Positions 1 through 7,799 of a DNA stretch of 10,063 nucleotides are shown here, one piece after another. Under the pieces are notes generated by a model. It did no database searches. It was not told the DNA's origin and saw only the letters and a list, made by a program, of their open reading frames with translations. Source of the DNA: Modestobacter sp. GTDB lineage: Bacteria; Actinomycetota; Actinomycetes; Mycobacteriales; Geodermatophilaceae. The first letter of the stretch is position 1. Every line of letters starts with the position of its first letter. The stretch is taken from positions 1 to 10,063 of the forward strand of contig JAOPWO010000340.1 in NCBI GenBank assembly GCA_025965635.1, read 5' to 3'. A program made the position numbers and the translations under genes.

Positions 1-897
<897 letters not shown>

Positions 898-911
898 GGC
901 TGATGTCTCCG

Positions 912-1619
912 TCAGTCGATCAGGCCGAAGGCGATGGACAGTGGCACGAGCAGGAAGCCCACGGTGATGACCCCGCTGACGGCGTAGGCGATGCCGTTGA
1001 CGGCGCGCTCGCGACGGCGGTTGGTCTGCCCGAGGGTCTGGGTGGCGGCGAAGATGCCGTGCCGCAGGTGCAGGCCCAACAGCAGCATCGAGATCACGTA
1101 GAACGCGGTGATCGGGATGTTCGAGAAGCTGGCGACCAGCCGCTCGTAGGGCGTGGAGTCCCCGCCGGCCGGGTTCACCGTGCCGAGGGTGAGGTCGAGG
1201 ATGTGCCAGATGATGAAGAGCAGCAGGATGACCCCGCCCCACCGCACGGTGCGCGAGGCGAAGCTCTGCTGCACCCGCTTCTTGGTCACGTAGGCGACCG
1301 GACGGGCGCGCCGGGCCTGGCGCCACAGCGAGATCGCCGCCCAGAAGTGCAGCACCACCGAGGCGAGCAGCACCAGCCGGATGATCCAGAGCAGCGTCTG
1401 CTCCGGCACGGCCGGCTCACCGATCGTCCGGATCCAGTGCGAGTACTCGTTGAACTCGTCGGCACCCTGGAATGCGTGCAGGTTTCCGATCATGTGCGCG
1501 ATCAAGTACAGGATCATGATGATCCCGCTGACCGCCATCACGGCCTTCTTGACGACCGAGTTGCTGAACCGCCCGGTCTTCGGGGCCCTACGCTGGGCCT
1601 GCTGCGTCACTGTCGCCAC
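912..1619 (-). CDS. sdhC: Succinate dehydrogenase cytochrome b subunit (b558 family membrane anchor)
   Basis: This is the membrane anchor of complex II, passing electrons from the iron-sulfur subunit to menaquinone. The 235-residue product (from GTG 1619) has five hydrophobic segments at about residues 26-46, 76-98, 126-146, 168-190 and 206-229. Membrane-embedded or nearby histidines (H42, H48, H91, H139, H184, H187) are candidate ligands for two b haems, as in the single-polypeptide b558 family. It lies 14 bp upstream of sdhA and is probably the first gene of sdhCAB. The frame also permits an ATG at 1682, which would add a 21-residue polar head. I prefer GTG 1619 because the extension looks non-conserved and a candidate -10 hexamer and repeat elements lie inside it, but neither start has a convincing ribosome site. 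GTG 1610 is a third option. Confidence 0.9.
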   Translation of the reverse strand: MATVTQQAQRRAPKTGRFSNSVVKKAVMAVSGIIMILYLIAHMIGNLHAFQGADEFNEYSHWIRTIGEPAVPEQTLLWIIRLVLLASVVLHFWAAISLWRQARRARPVAYVTKKRVQQSFASRTVRWGGVILLLFIIWHILDLTLGTVNPAGGDSTPYERLVASFSNIPITAFYVISMLLLGLHLRHGIFAATQTLGQTNRRRERAVNGIAYAVSGVITVGFLLVPLSIAFGLID

Positions 1620-1644
1620 GACGGCAAAGGTACGTGGCCTGCCC

Positions 1645-1674
1645 ACGTGACAGACAGATGAACTGGACGTGACA
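1645..1674. repeat. Direct repeat ACGTGACA x2 in the sdhC leader
   Basis: The octamer ACGTGACA occurs at 1645-1652 and again at 1667-1674, a 22-bp period or roughly two helical turns. Both lie between the candidate sdhC promoter and the preferred GTG start. Such spacing suits two protomers binding one face of DNA, but no regulator is identified and chance is possible. Confidence 0.35.
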
Positions 1675-1683
1675 CGGCTCATG

Positions 1684-1702
1684 TAAGGGTAGCCTCAACG
1701 GA
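1684..1702 (-). promoter_or_regulatory. Candidate sdhC promoter -10 overlapping a weak DtxR/IdeR-like iron box
   Basis: Read on the minus strand, TACCCT (1687-1692) matches the TAnnnT form of an actinobacterial -10 and would start transcription near 1680, about 60 nt before GTG 1619. No good -35 is visible. The plus-strand 19-mer at 1684-1702 matches the DtxR/IdeR consensus TTAGGTTAGSCTAACCTAA at 13 of 19 positions, mostly in the left half and centre. Iron-linked control of complex II is known in actinobacteria, but this match is weak. Confidence 0.25.
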
Positions 1703-1830
1703 ACTCTCCGGTCCATCGCCATCCCGGAAGTGCTCCGTGCCGCCCAACGGAGCAACCCGCCGACCCGTTCCCGCCCGGTTCCGCACGCCCCGTCCCGGCA
1801 GGGGAAGATCGGCCCGACCCGCCCCGTGCA

Positions 1831-1837
1831 GGAGAGG
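1831..1837 (+). promoter_or_regulatory. Ribosome binding site for the molybdopterin oxidoreductase gene
   Basis: GGAGAGG ends 8 nt before the GTG at 1846. It is the strongest ribosome site in the sdhC-oxidoreductase intergenic region and decides in favour of that GTG start. Confidence 0.7.
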
Positions 1838-1845
1838 ACGACGAC

Positions 1846-2449
<604 letters not shown>

Positions 2450-2457
<8 letters not shown>

Positions 2458-3229
2458 TGAAGGCCCCCGTCCTCCTCCGCCCTCGCAAGCTCGGGGCGAG
2501 CCTCTGGACGGGGCCGGACGGGCGCCGGCCGGCGGGTGGCGGACTGCCACGGTGGCCGGGGTCCGCCGTCCACTGGCCCGGTCGGTGCAGCTGAAGCTGG
2601 ACGTCCGCGACCGGGTCGACCACCTGCCCGGCCAGCACTACGTCGTCCGGCTGACCGCCGAGGACGGCTACACCGCCCAGCGGTCGTACTCGGTGGCCTC
2701 GGCGCCGGACGAACCGTTGGTCGAGCTGTTCGTCGAGCGGCTGGAGGACGGCGAGGTGTCCCCGTTCCTCGCCGATGTCGTCGAGCCCGGCGACGAGCTC
2801 GAGGTCCGCGGCCCGATCGGCGGCTGGTTCGTCTGGGAGGGCGACGAGCCGGCCCTGCTGGTGGGCGGCGGCAGCGGCGTCGTCCCGTTCGTCGCGATGG
2901 TGCGGCACGCCCGCGCCCTGGGCCGGCTGGACCTGCTGCGGATCGCGGTCTCCACCCGGACGCTCGCCGAGCTGCCCTACGCCGACGAGCTGGTCGCCGC
3001 CGGGGCGCTGGTGGTGACCACCCGGGAGGCGCACGGCATCCGTCCGGCCGCGCGGCTCACCGCCATGGACCTGGTGCCGCTGTGGGAGCCGGGGCAGACC
3101 GCCTACGTCTGCGGGTCGACGCCCTTCGCCGAAGCGGCCGGTCAGCTGCTGGTCGGGATGGGGGTGCCGCCGACGTCGATCAGGGTCGAGCGGTTCGGCG
3201 CGTCAGGCGAACCGGTGCCCCCCGGCTGA
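2450..3229 (+). CDS. FAD-dependent NAD(P)H oxidoreductase of the ferredoxin reductase (FNR) type
   Basis: This is a two-domain FNR-family flavoprotein with no 2Fe-2S domain. The FAD domain includes LPGQHYVVRL (~59-68) and the flavin signature RSYS (78-81). The nucleotide domain has VGGGSGVVPFVAM (138-150), CGSTPFAEAAG (221-231) and a terminal IRVERFGASG. It should move electrons between NAD(P)H and the molybdopterin protein encoded immediately upstream. Its GTG start at 2450 overlaps that gene's stop by 8 bp, indicating translational coupling. Residues ~4-27, before the conserved GGWRTATV, are a Pro/Gly/Arg-rich stretch encoded by a palindromic repeat at 2462-2515. This looks like an in-frame insertion directly after Met-Thr-Asp. 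The in-frame GTG at 2552 would cut into the domain and is less likely. Confidence 0.9.
2462..2515. repeat. Palindromic dispersed repeat, copy 1, inside the FNR coding sequence
   Basis: Outer arms GGCCCCCGTCC (2462-2472) and GGACGGGGCC (2506-2515) are complementary apart from one extra C. An inner stem pairs 2487-2493 with 2497-2503 (AAGCTCG/CGAGCCT, one mismatch) around a GGG loop. The 20-nt core at 2484-2503 recurs in inverted orientation at 7706-7724 with a single-base indel. This is the layout of a REP/MITE-like element. Here it is read through in frame and adds roughly 20 residues to the reductase. Confidence 0.75.
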
Positions 3230-3384
3230 CCGGCGGACGGTCGGATCCAGCCGTGTCGCCGCGCTCCGGTTCACCGCGACGTGCCGGTCGGGCGCCCCCA
3301 GCGTCACCGCGGCCGCCGGCAGGTCGGTGCCCACCGTGCCGGGGAACAGGTGCGCCCGGGCCGCGGTCTCCACGACCGCGCGCC

Positions 3385-3640
3385 TCCGGCGGCCAGCTCC
3401 AGGACGCCGGCCTCCTGTGGGGTGAGCAGGCCGTTCCCGGCGCTGATCGCCCCGCGGCCGGCTCCGGGCGGCGTACCGGCCGCCCGCCGTGCGGCCCATC
3501 ACGTCGTGCAGCTCGCGGGCGAGGCGCAGCCGTCCTCGCCGACGGCGAGCTGCAGCTCGACACCCCGGCCACGCCGACGCTGCCGGGCAGGAACAGCGCG
3601 GCGGCCGGCATCGGCTGCGGGGTGGCGGCGCGCCAGCCGT
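3385..3640 (-). pseudogene. Degenerate sensor histidine kinase remnant
   Basis: The minus-strand codons at 3491-3532 read RLRLARELHDVMGR, the HisKA_3 dimerisation/phosphoacceptor box of NarL-type sensor kinases, with His in the ELHD motif. Just upstream, in a different frame, the same strand reads GVELQLAVGED, which normally runs directly into that box, and in another frame a hydrophobic ALFLPGSVGVAGV resembling the end of a membrane segment. No ATPase domain follows. About 60 nt further on another frame reads LLTPQEAGVLELAAGG (3385-3432), which could be the start of a LuxR-type helix-turn-helix, as if a kinase and its regulator had collapsed together by deletion. At least two frameshifts and missing domains make it a pseudogene. 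The kinase box is convincing; the LuxR fragment is weak. The rest of 3230-3766 holds nothing I recognise. Confidence 0.6.
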
Positions 3641-3707
3641 GGTAGGACCAGCGGGGTGCACAGCCCGATCCGCTGCGGGTCGGAGCGGCTGCCCCCCAGC
3701 GGGCCAT

Positions 3708-3723
3708 GGGCGGTACGCCGCCC
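3708..3723. other. Small perfect inverted repeat
   Basis: GGGCGG (3708-3713) and CCGCCC (3718-3723) are perfectly complementary around a TACG loop. The hairpin is in the decayed region downstream of the catalase gene and has no T-tract. It may add to transcript stability or termination, but in such GC-rich DNA it could be incidental. Confidence 0.3.
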
Positions 3724-3739
3724 GTGCTGCCCGACCCGG

Positions 3740-3755
3740 GGGGCACCCGTGCCCC
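3740..3755 (-). terminator. Candidate hairpin terminator after katE
   Basis: GGGGCAC (3740-3746) and GTGCCCC (3749-3755) form a perfect 7-bp stem with a 2-nt spacer, 11 nt beyond the catalase stop codon on the minus strand. It lacks a U-tract, as many actinobacterial terminators do. Position and symmetry support a 3'-end role. Confidence 0.45.
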
Positions 3756-3766
3756 GTGCGGGGTGG

Positions 3767-5878
3767 TCAGGCGGCCGGGGGAACCGCGCTCGCGGTGACC
3801 TCGTCGGCCCGCTCCCAGACCTTGTGCAGGCCCAGCGCCGCGATGAGCTCCGTGGCCAGGGCCGGCGCCTCGTCGGCGATCAGCACCCCGGGCACGGTCG
3901 GCCCGATCCCCGCAGCGGCCAGCACCGCCGCGCCGTCCCCCCAGGCGGCCAGCGGCTTGAGCTGACGCAGCGCCTCCTGCAGCAGGACGACGGCCTTGAC
4001 GTCGTTGTCCTTGGGGGCGCCGCCGGCGATGACCACGGCGTCGAACTCGATGGAGCGGGCGGTCAGGAACGTCCGCTCCACCGTCTCGGCCTTCTTGCCC
4101 TTGCCCAGCACACCGCCGACCGGCGCGATGACCTTGGTGACCACGCCCAGCCCCTCCAGCTCCGTGCGCAGCGCGGTGATGCCGGCGAGGTCGGCGTCCG
4201 GACCGGCCACGATGCCGACGATCCGGCCGTCGATCGGGAACCGCACGTCGGTGATCTGCCGGAGCGCCGGGGAGGGGGCCAGGTGGTCGACCGGGGTGTC
4301 CTCCGGCGCGGGCAGGCCGAGGCCGGCGGCGACGGTGGCGCAGAGCTCGGTGTCGATCTTGGCGAGGACGGTCAGTGCGCGCTCCTTGATCGCCATCTCG
4401 TAGACCTTGCCGAGCTCGAAGGTGTACGCCTCGGCGGTGTGCCGCTTCTCCAGGTCCGAGAGGCTGGCGTAGAACAGCGCCGCGTGCGAGAAGTGGTCGT
4501 CGAAGGACGCCGGCGCACCGCGGACCACCTCGCCTTCGACCTTGCGCGGCACGGTGACGTACCCGCCGTTGGCGGCGTCGGCGACGGCGGGGGAGTCGTC
4601 GTCCACGCTGTTCGGCTTGTACGGGGCGAGCCCCTCGTGCACCGCGTGCTGGTGGAAGCCGTCCCGGCTGTTGTCGTTCACCGGGGCGTGCGGTCGGTTG
4701 ATCGGGAGCTGGGTGAAGTTGGGGCCGCCGAGCCGGCTGAGCTGGGTGTCCAGGTAGGAGAAGTTGCGGCCCTGCAGCAGCGGGTCGTTCGTGCCCTCGA
4801 TGCCGGGCACCAGGTGCCCGGTGTGGAAGGCCACCTGCTCGGTCTCGGCGAAGAAGTTGGTCGGGTTGCCGTTGAGCACCAGCGTCCCGATCGGCAGCAC
4901 CGGGCAGAGCTCCTCGGGCACCAGCTTCGTCGGGTCCAGCAGGTCGATGCCCTCGAAGGTCTCCTCGTCGGTGTCGGGCATGACCTGGATGCCGAGTTCC
5001 CACTCCGGGAACGCGCCGGCCTCGATGGCGTCGTAGAGGTCCCGGCGGTGGAAGTCCGGGTCGACCCCGGCTGCGATCTGCGCCTCCTCCCAGATGAGGG
5101 AGTGCACGCCCAGCTGGGGCTTCCAGTGGAACTTCACCAGCGAGGTCTCACCGGCGGCGTTGACCAGCCGGAAGGTGTGGACGCCGAAGCCCTCCATCAT
5201 CCGGTACGAGCGCGGGATGCCCCGGTCGCTCATGTTCCAGATGGTGTGGTGGGTGGCCTCGGTGTGCAGCGTGACGAAGTCCCAGAAGGTGTCGTGCGCC
5301 GACTGCGCCTGTGGGATCTCCCGGTCCGGGTGCGGCTTGGCGGCGTGCACGACGTCGGGGAACTTGATCGCGTCCTGGATGAAGAAGACCGGCATGTTGT
5401 TCCCGACGAGGTCCCAGGTGCCTTCCTTCGTGTAGAACTTCGTCGCGAACCCGCGGGTGTCCCGCACGGTGTCGGCCGACCCGCGTGAGCCGAGCACCGT
5501 GGAGAACCGCACGAAAACCGGCGTCTCCAGGCCCTTCTGGGCCAGCACCGCTGCCTTGGTCACGCCCTCAGCGCTGCCGTACGCGGTGAACACGCCGTGC
5601 GCGCCGGCTCCGCGGGCGTGCACCACGCGCTCCGGGATCCGCTCGTGGTCGAAATGCATGATCTTCTCGCGGAGGTGGAAGTCCTCCAGCAGCACCGGAC
5701 CGCGCCGTCCCGCCTTGAGCGAGTGGTCCGTGTCGGGGATCCGCACGCCGTTGGGCGTGGTCAGGAACTCACCGGCCTGCGCGCGCGGGTCGCGTCCCTC
5801 CTTCGGGCCCTCGTACCGGACCCCGGTCGGGCTGACGGTGGAGGGTGCGGACTGGTCGGGCTGACGTTGCGGGGGCAT
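3767..5878 (-). CDS. katE: Large-subunit (clade 2, HPII-type) monofunctional haem catalase
   Basis: This cytoplasmic enzyme dismutates hydrogen peroxide to water and oxygen. The 703-residue product has the whole catalase core: catalytic His87 in VVHARGAGAHG, Asn160 in DLVGNNMPVFFIQDA, and proximal haem ligand Tyr375 in RNFSYLDTQLSRLGG. His352 lies 23 residues before Tyr375, the spacing of the HPII His392-Tyr415 pair that is cross-linked in E. coli, so a similar bond and modified haem are possible. Residues ~550-700 form the extra C-terminal DJ-1/PfpI-like domain (GRIVGIVAGPDADLAGI, FDAVVIAGG) that defines large-subunit catalases. ATG 5878 has an AGGGA ribosome site 8 nt upstream; an open extension to 5962 is not conserved-looking and covers the promoter. 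The gene follows the M1 peptidase on the same strand after 84 bp but has its own SigB/SigF-like promoter. Confidence 0.96.
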   Translation of the reverse strand: MPPQRQPDQSAPSTVSPTGVRYEGPKEGRDPRAQAGEFLTTPNGVRIPDTDHSLKAGRRGPVLLEDFHLREKIMHFDHERIPERVVHARGAGAHGVFTAYGSAEGVTKAAVLAQKGLETPVFVRFSTVLGSRGSADTVRDTRGFATKFYTKEGTWDLVGNNMPVFFIQDAIKFPDVVHAAKPHPDREIPQAQSAHDTFWDFVTLHTEATHHTIWNMSDRGIPRSYRMMEGFGVHTFRLVNAAGETSLVKFHWKPQLGVHSLIWEEAQIAAGVDPDFHRRDLYDAIEAGAFPEWELGIQVMPDTDEETFEGIDLLDPTKLVPEELCPVLPIGTLVLNGNPTNFFAETEQVAFHTGHLVPGIEGTNDPLLQGRNFSYLDTQLSRLGGPNFTQLPINRPHAPVNDNSRDGFHQHAVHEGLAPYKPNSVDDDSPAVADAANGGYVTVPRKVEGEVVRGAPASFDDHFSHAALFYASLSDLEKRHTAEAYTFELGKVYEMAIKERALTVLAKIDTELCATVAAGLGLPAPEDTPVDHLAPSPALRQITDVRFPIDGRIVGIVAGPDADLAGITALRTELEGLGVVTKVIAPVGGVLGKGKKAETVERTFLTARSIEFDAVVIAGGAPKDNDVKAVVLLQEALRQLKPLAAWGDGAAVLAAAGIGPTVPGVLIADEAPALATELIAALGLHKVWERADEVTASAVPPAA

Positions 5879-5917
5879 GGGTGTTCCCTGCTCTCGGGAC
5901 GGGCGGACACCGGGTGC

Positions 5918-5944
5918 TACCCGATCTTGTTCGCGCCCGAAACC
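5918..5944 (-). promoter_or_regulatory. SigB/SigF-type general stress promoter of katE
   Basis: On the minus strand GGTTT (5940-5944) is followed after exactly 17 nt by GGGTA (5918-5922). This matches the actinobacterial SigF/SigB consensus GGTTT-N15-17-GGGTA completely. Transcription would begin near 5910, giving a leader of about 32 nt before ATG 5878 that contains the ribosome site. Catalase control by this sigma group is known in Streptomyces, so position, spacing and target agree. Confidence 0.75.
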
Positions 5945-5962
5945 ACGCCCGAGGAGCGGCAC

Positions 5963-7423
5963 TCAGCGCGCGGGCGGCTTCCCCGCCGTGTAGAGCCAGG
6001 TCCGGAAGAGCTCGTCGAGGTCCCGCCCGGACTCCTGCTCGGCCAGCTCGACGAAGTCGTCCGTGGTGACCGCCGTGCCGGCCCGGGTCGCCGTCCAGGA
6101 CCGCAGGGTGGCGAAGAAGGCGTCGTCCCCGATCGCCTGGCGCAGCGCGTGCAGGGTGAGTGCGCCCCGCTGGGAGACCGCGGGGGAGAACAGCTCGGGA
6201 CCCGGCCCGGGGTCGCCGGGCAGCACCGACCAGAACGGGTCGTCCGCCGGGATGAGGTCGCTGAGGTAGGCGTCGAACTGCTGCTGCACGGGGACCAGGC
6301 CCTCGCGCTCCAGCCACAGCCACTCGGCGTACGTGGCGAACCCCTCGTTCAGCCACAGGTGCTGCCAGCCGCCGAGCCGGACCAGGTCCCCGGCCCACTG
6401 GTGGGCCAGTTCGTGCACGACGACCAGATCGCCGCCGAGCGGATCGGCGAAGAACCCGGGCGCGTACAGCGGCCGGGTCTGCGTCTCCAACGCGAAGGAC
6501 AGCTCGAGGACGTCGTCGACGATGCCGCCGCCGGTGCTGAACGGGTAGGGGCCGAAGATCCCGGCGAGGAAGTCCAGGACCTCGGGCTGGCGGGCCAGCG
6601 ACGCCTGGGCCGTGGTGCCCAGCGGGGGAAGGCCGGGCGCCTGGGGCAGGGGGGCGAACAGGTCGGGGTCCAGGGCGTCCCAGAACCGGACACCGTCGAC
6701 CTCGTAGGCGTTGATGTCGAACTCGCCGATCGCCAGCACCACCAGGTAGGTGACCATCGGCTCCGGTGACCGCCAGTGCCAGGTCGTCCACCCGTTCTCG
6801 GTGACCTGCTCCTCGAGGGCGCCGTTGGACACCGCCTCCAACCCCTCCGGCACGGTCACCCGGACGTCCACCGCGGCGGCGTCCAGCGGGTGGTCGTTGG
6901 CCGGGAACCAGCTGGCGGCGCTGTGGGGCTGGCCCGCCACCAGGGCGCCGTCGTCGGTCGCGGTGAAGCCGCTCGACCCGAGCGGGTTGCCGGTCCCCGT
7001 CGACGGGACACCGGAGTACGTGACGACCGTGGTGAAGTGCCGCCCCGACCGCAGCGGCCCGCTGGGCGTGACGGTCAGCTCCGCGGCGTCGCGGCCCCAG
7101 CCGGCGGCGGTGCCGTCGACGGTCACCGCCTCGACCTCCAGGCCCTCGAGGTCGAGGTTGAAGCGCGACAGCGACTGGGTGGCCCGCGACTGGATGGTGG
7201 CCGTACCGCGCAGCAGGTCGGTGGCCGGGTCGTAGGTGACGGCGAGCTCGTAGGAGTCGACGTCGTAGCCGCCGTTGCCGTCCAGCGGGTAGTACGGATC
7301 ACCGATCCCGGGGGCGCCGGGGATGGCGTCGTCGACGGGCGCGTCGTCGGCCGCCGCCGGAGCGGAGAGGATCGCCACCGTCACGGCCGTGGTCATGCCG
7401 ACCGCTGCCAGTCGCCGGTACAT
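5963..7423 (-). CDS. Secreted M1-family (aminopeptidase N-like) zinc metallopeptidase, altered active site
   Basis: The 486-residue protein begins with an export signal: MYRR, a hydrophobic stretch, and a likely cut after APAAA at ~25. An N-terminal beta-domain follows, with the TLRGTATI-like pattern and SWFPANDHP (~171-179). The catalytic domain has ALETQTRPLY (311-320), taking the place of the GAMEN exopeptidase loop, and the zinc site HELAH (337-341) with Glu360 in LNEGFATYAEW, the normal HExxH-X18-E spacing. Where M1 enzymes have the transition-state tyrosine (VYxRGA), this protein reads VSQRGA with Ser417. The family then continues normally to FRTWLYTAGKP. The usual C-terminal helical domain is absent, as in many short actinobacterial M1 proteins. 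ATG 7423 has a GGAGG ribosome site. Family assignment is firm; peptidase activity is doubtful. Confidence 0.92.
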   Translation of the reverse strand: MYRRLAAVGMTTAVTVAILSAPAAADDAPVDDAIPGAPGIGDPYYPLDGNGGYDVDSYELAVTYDPATDLLRGTATIQSRATQSLSRFNLDLEGLEVEAVTVDGTAAGWGRDAAELTVTPSGPLRSGRHFTTVVTYSGVPSTGTGNPLGSSGFTATDDGALVAGQPHSAASWFPANDHPLDAAAVDVRVTVPEGLEAVSNGALEEQVTENGWTTWHWRSPEPMVTYLVVLAIGEFDINAYEVDGVRFWDALDPDLFAPLPQAPGLPPLGTTAQASLARQPEVLDFLAGIFGPYPFSTGGGIVDDVLELSFALETQTRPLYAPGFFADPLGGDLVVVHELAHQWAGDLVRLGGWQHLWLNEGFATYAEWLWLEREGLVPVQQQFDAYLSDLIPADDPFWSVLPGDPGPGPELFSPAVSQRGALTLHALRQAIGDDAFFATLRSWTATRAGTAVTTDDFVELAEQESGRDLDELFRTWLYTAGKPPAR

Positions 7424-7428
7424 GGAGA

Positions 7429-7433
7429 CCTCC
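7429..7433 (-). promoter_or_regulatory. Ribosome binding site of the M1 peptidase gene
   Basis: On the minus strand GGAGG ends 5 nt before ATG 7423, a strong and well-placed Shine-Dalgarno sequence that fixes the start. Confidence 0.75.
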
Positions 7434-7460
7434 GGATCGCCGTCCTGGAACCTGCTCCGG

Positions 7461-7466
7461 ACGCTA
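7461..7466 (-). promoter_or_regulatory. Candidate -10 element for the M1 peptidase gene
   Basis: TAGCGT on the minus strand fits the TAnnnT -10 pattern of actinobacterial housekeeping promoters and would give a leader of about 30 nt before ATG 7423. No clear -35 lies 16-18 bp upstream, so this is only a candidate. Confidence 0.3.
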
Positions 7467-7567
7467 GGGGTGCCCGCTCGCCGCGGTACAGGGCCGACTC
7501 GGACCGCGCGACCGGCGCGTGCACAGCGTGTCGACGCTGGAGCAGCGGGTCATCTCTGCTGGGCGGC

Positions 7568-7660
7568 CACCGGCTTCCTCGGGCCGAACGGCTCGGGCAG
7601 GACCACGACATGCGCTGTGCCCTCGGGCTGACCGGCCCCGGTGCGGGGACGGCCACGGTC
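7568..7660 (+). pseudogene. Frameshifted fragment of an ABC-transporter ATPase
   Basis: From 7569 the plus strand reads TGFLGPNGSGRTTT, the Walker A region of DRA-type ABC ATPases (normally GFLGPNGSGKTTTMR). One base is then missing near 7610, and the next frame continues as MRCALGLTGPGAGTATVL, matching the usual MRALLGLxxPxxGTATVLG that follows Walker A. The Walker lysine is also changed to arginine. Nothing before or after extends the match, and there is no Q-loop, signature or Walker B motif. It is therefore a relic of about 30 codons. It sits in the 366-bp stretch 7434-7799 that has no intact gene. Confidence 0.65.
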
Positions 7661-7696
7661 CTCCGGGCCGCGCTGCCGGTCGTGCTCGGAGTCGCC

Positions 7697-7733
7697 CTCA
7701 CCCGCAGGCTCGCCCGAGCTTGCGGGGGGTGAG
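7697..7733. repeat. Palindromic dispersed repeat, copy 2
   Basis: A long hairpin: CTCA-CCCGC-AGGCTCG (7697-7712), a CC loop, then CGAGCTT-GCGGG, a GGG bulge and TGAG (7715-7733). The 19-nt core AGGCTCGCCCGAGCTTGCG (7706-7724) is the reverse complement of the core at 2484-2503 apart from one G. It lies between the ABC remnant and the FNT gene, where it could also act as a transcription barrier. The flanks of the two copies differ. Confidence 0.75.
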
Positions 7734-7757
7734 AGGGGCGAGGTCCTCCTGCTGGGG

Positions 7758-7776
7758 GGTGGCCGTTCCAGCCACC
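7758..7776. other. Small inverted repeat upstream of the FNT gene
   Basis: GGTGGC (7758-7763) and GCCACC (7771-7776) are perfectly complementary around a 7-nt loop, 24 bp before the FNT start codon. The repeat overlaps the -35 and spacer of the candidate stress promoter, so it could be an operator, but nothing identifies a binding protein. Confidence 0.3.
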
Positions 7777-7790
7777 TGATGCCGGGGTAG
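7765..7790 (+). promoter_or_regulatory. Possible SigB/SigF-like promoter of the FNT gene
   Basis: GTTC (7765-7768), a 16-nt spacer and GGGTAG (7785-7790) resemble the GTTT-N15-17-GGGTA stress promoter seen before katE, with an imperfect -35. The -10 ends only 9 nt before ATG 7800, so a transcript would be leaderless or nearly so. This would fit the weak ribosome site. Confidence 0.35.
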
Positions 7791-7799
7791 GCGGGGCGG

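Noticed and set aside
3203..3661. An intact 152-residue minus-strand gene after the FNR gene
   Set aside because: The open frame mixes a kinase box with unrelated low-complexity sequence, overlaps the end of the FNR gene and needs frame changes to follow the kinase homology, so it is scored as a pseudogene.
3281..5488. A 735-codon plus-strand open frame opposite the catalase gene
   Set aside because: It is the antisense shadow of katE produced by high GC and few stop codons; its translation is Val/Gly/Arg/Glu-rich low complexity with no domain, while the minus strand encodes full KatE.
5879..5962. A 28-residue N-terminal extension of KatE starting at 5962
   Set aside because: It would overlap the SigB/SigF promoter and lacks family similarity; ATG 5878 has a ribosome site.
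5597..7732. Plus-strand open frames of 300-390 codons opposite the M1 peptidase
   Set aside because: Low-complexity antisense translations of a gene that has a signal peptide, HExxH site and ribosome site on the other strand.
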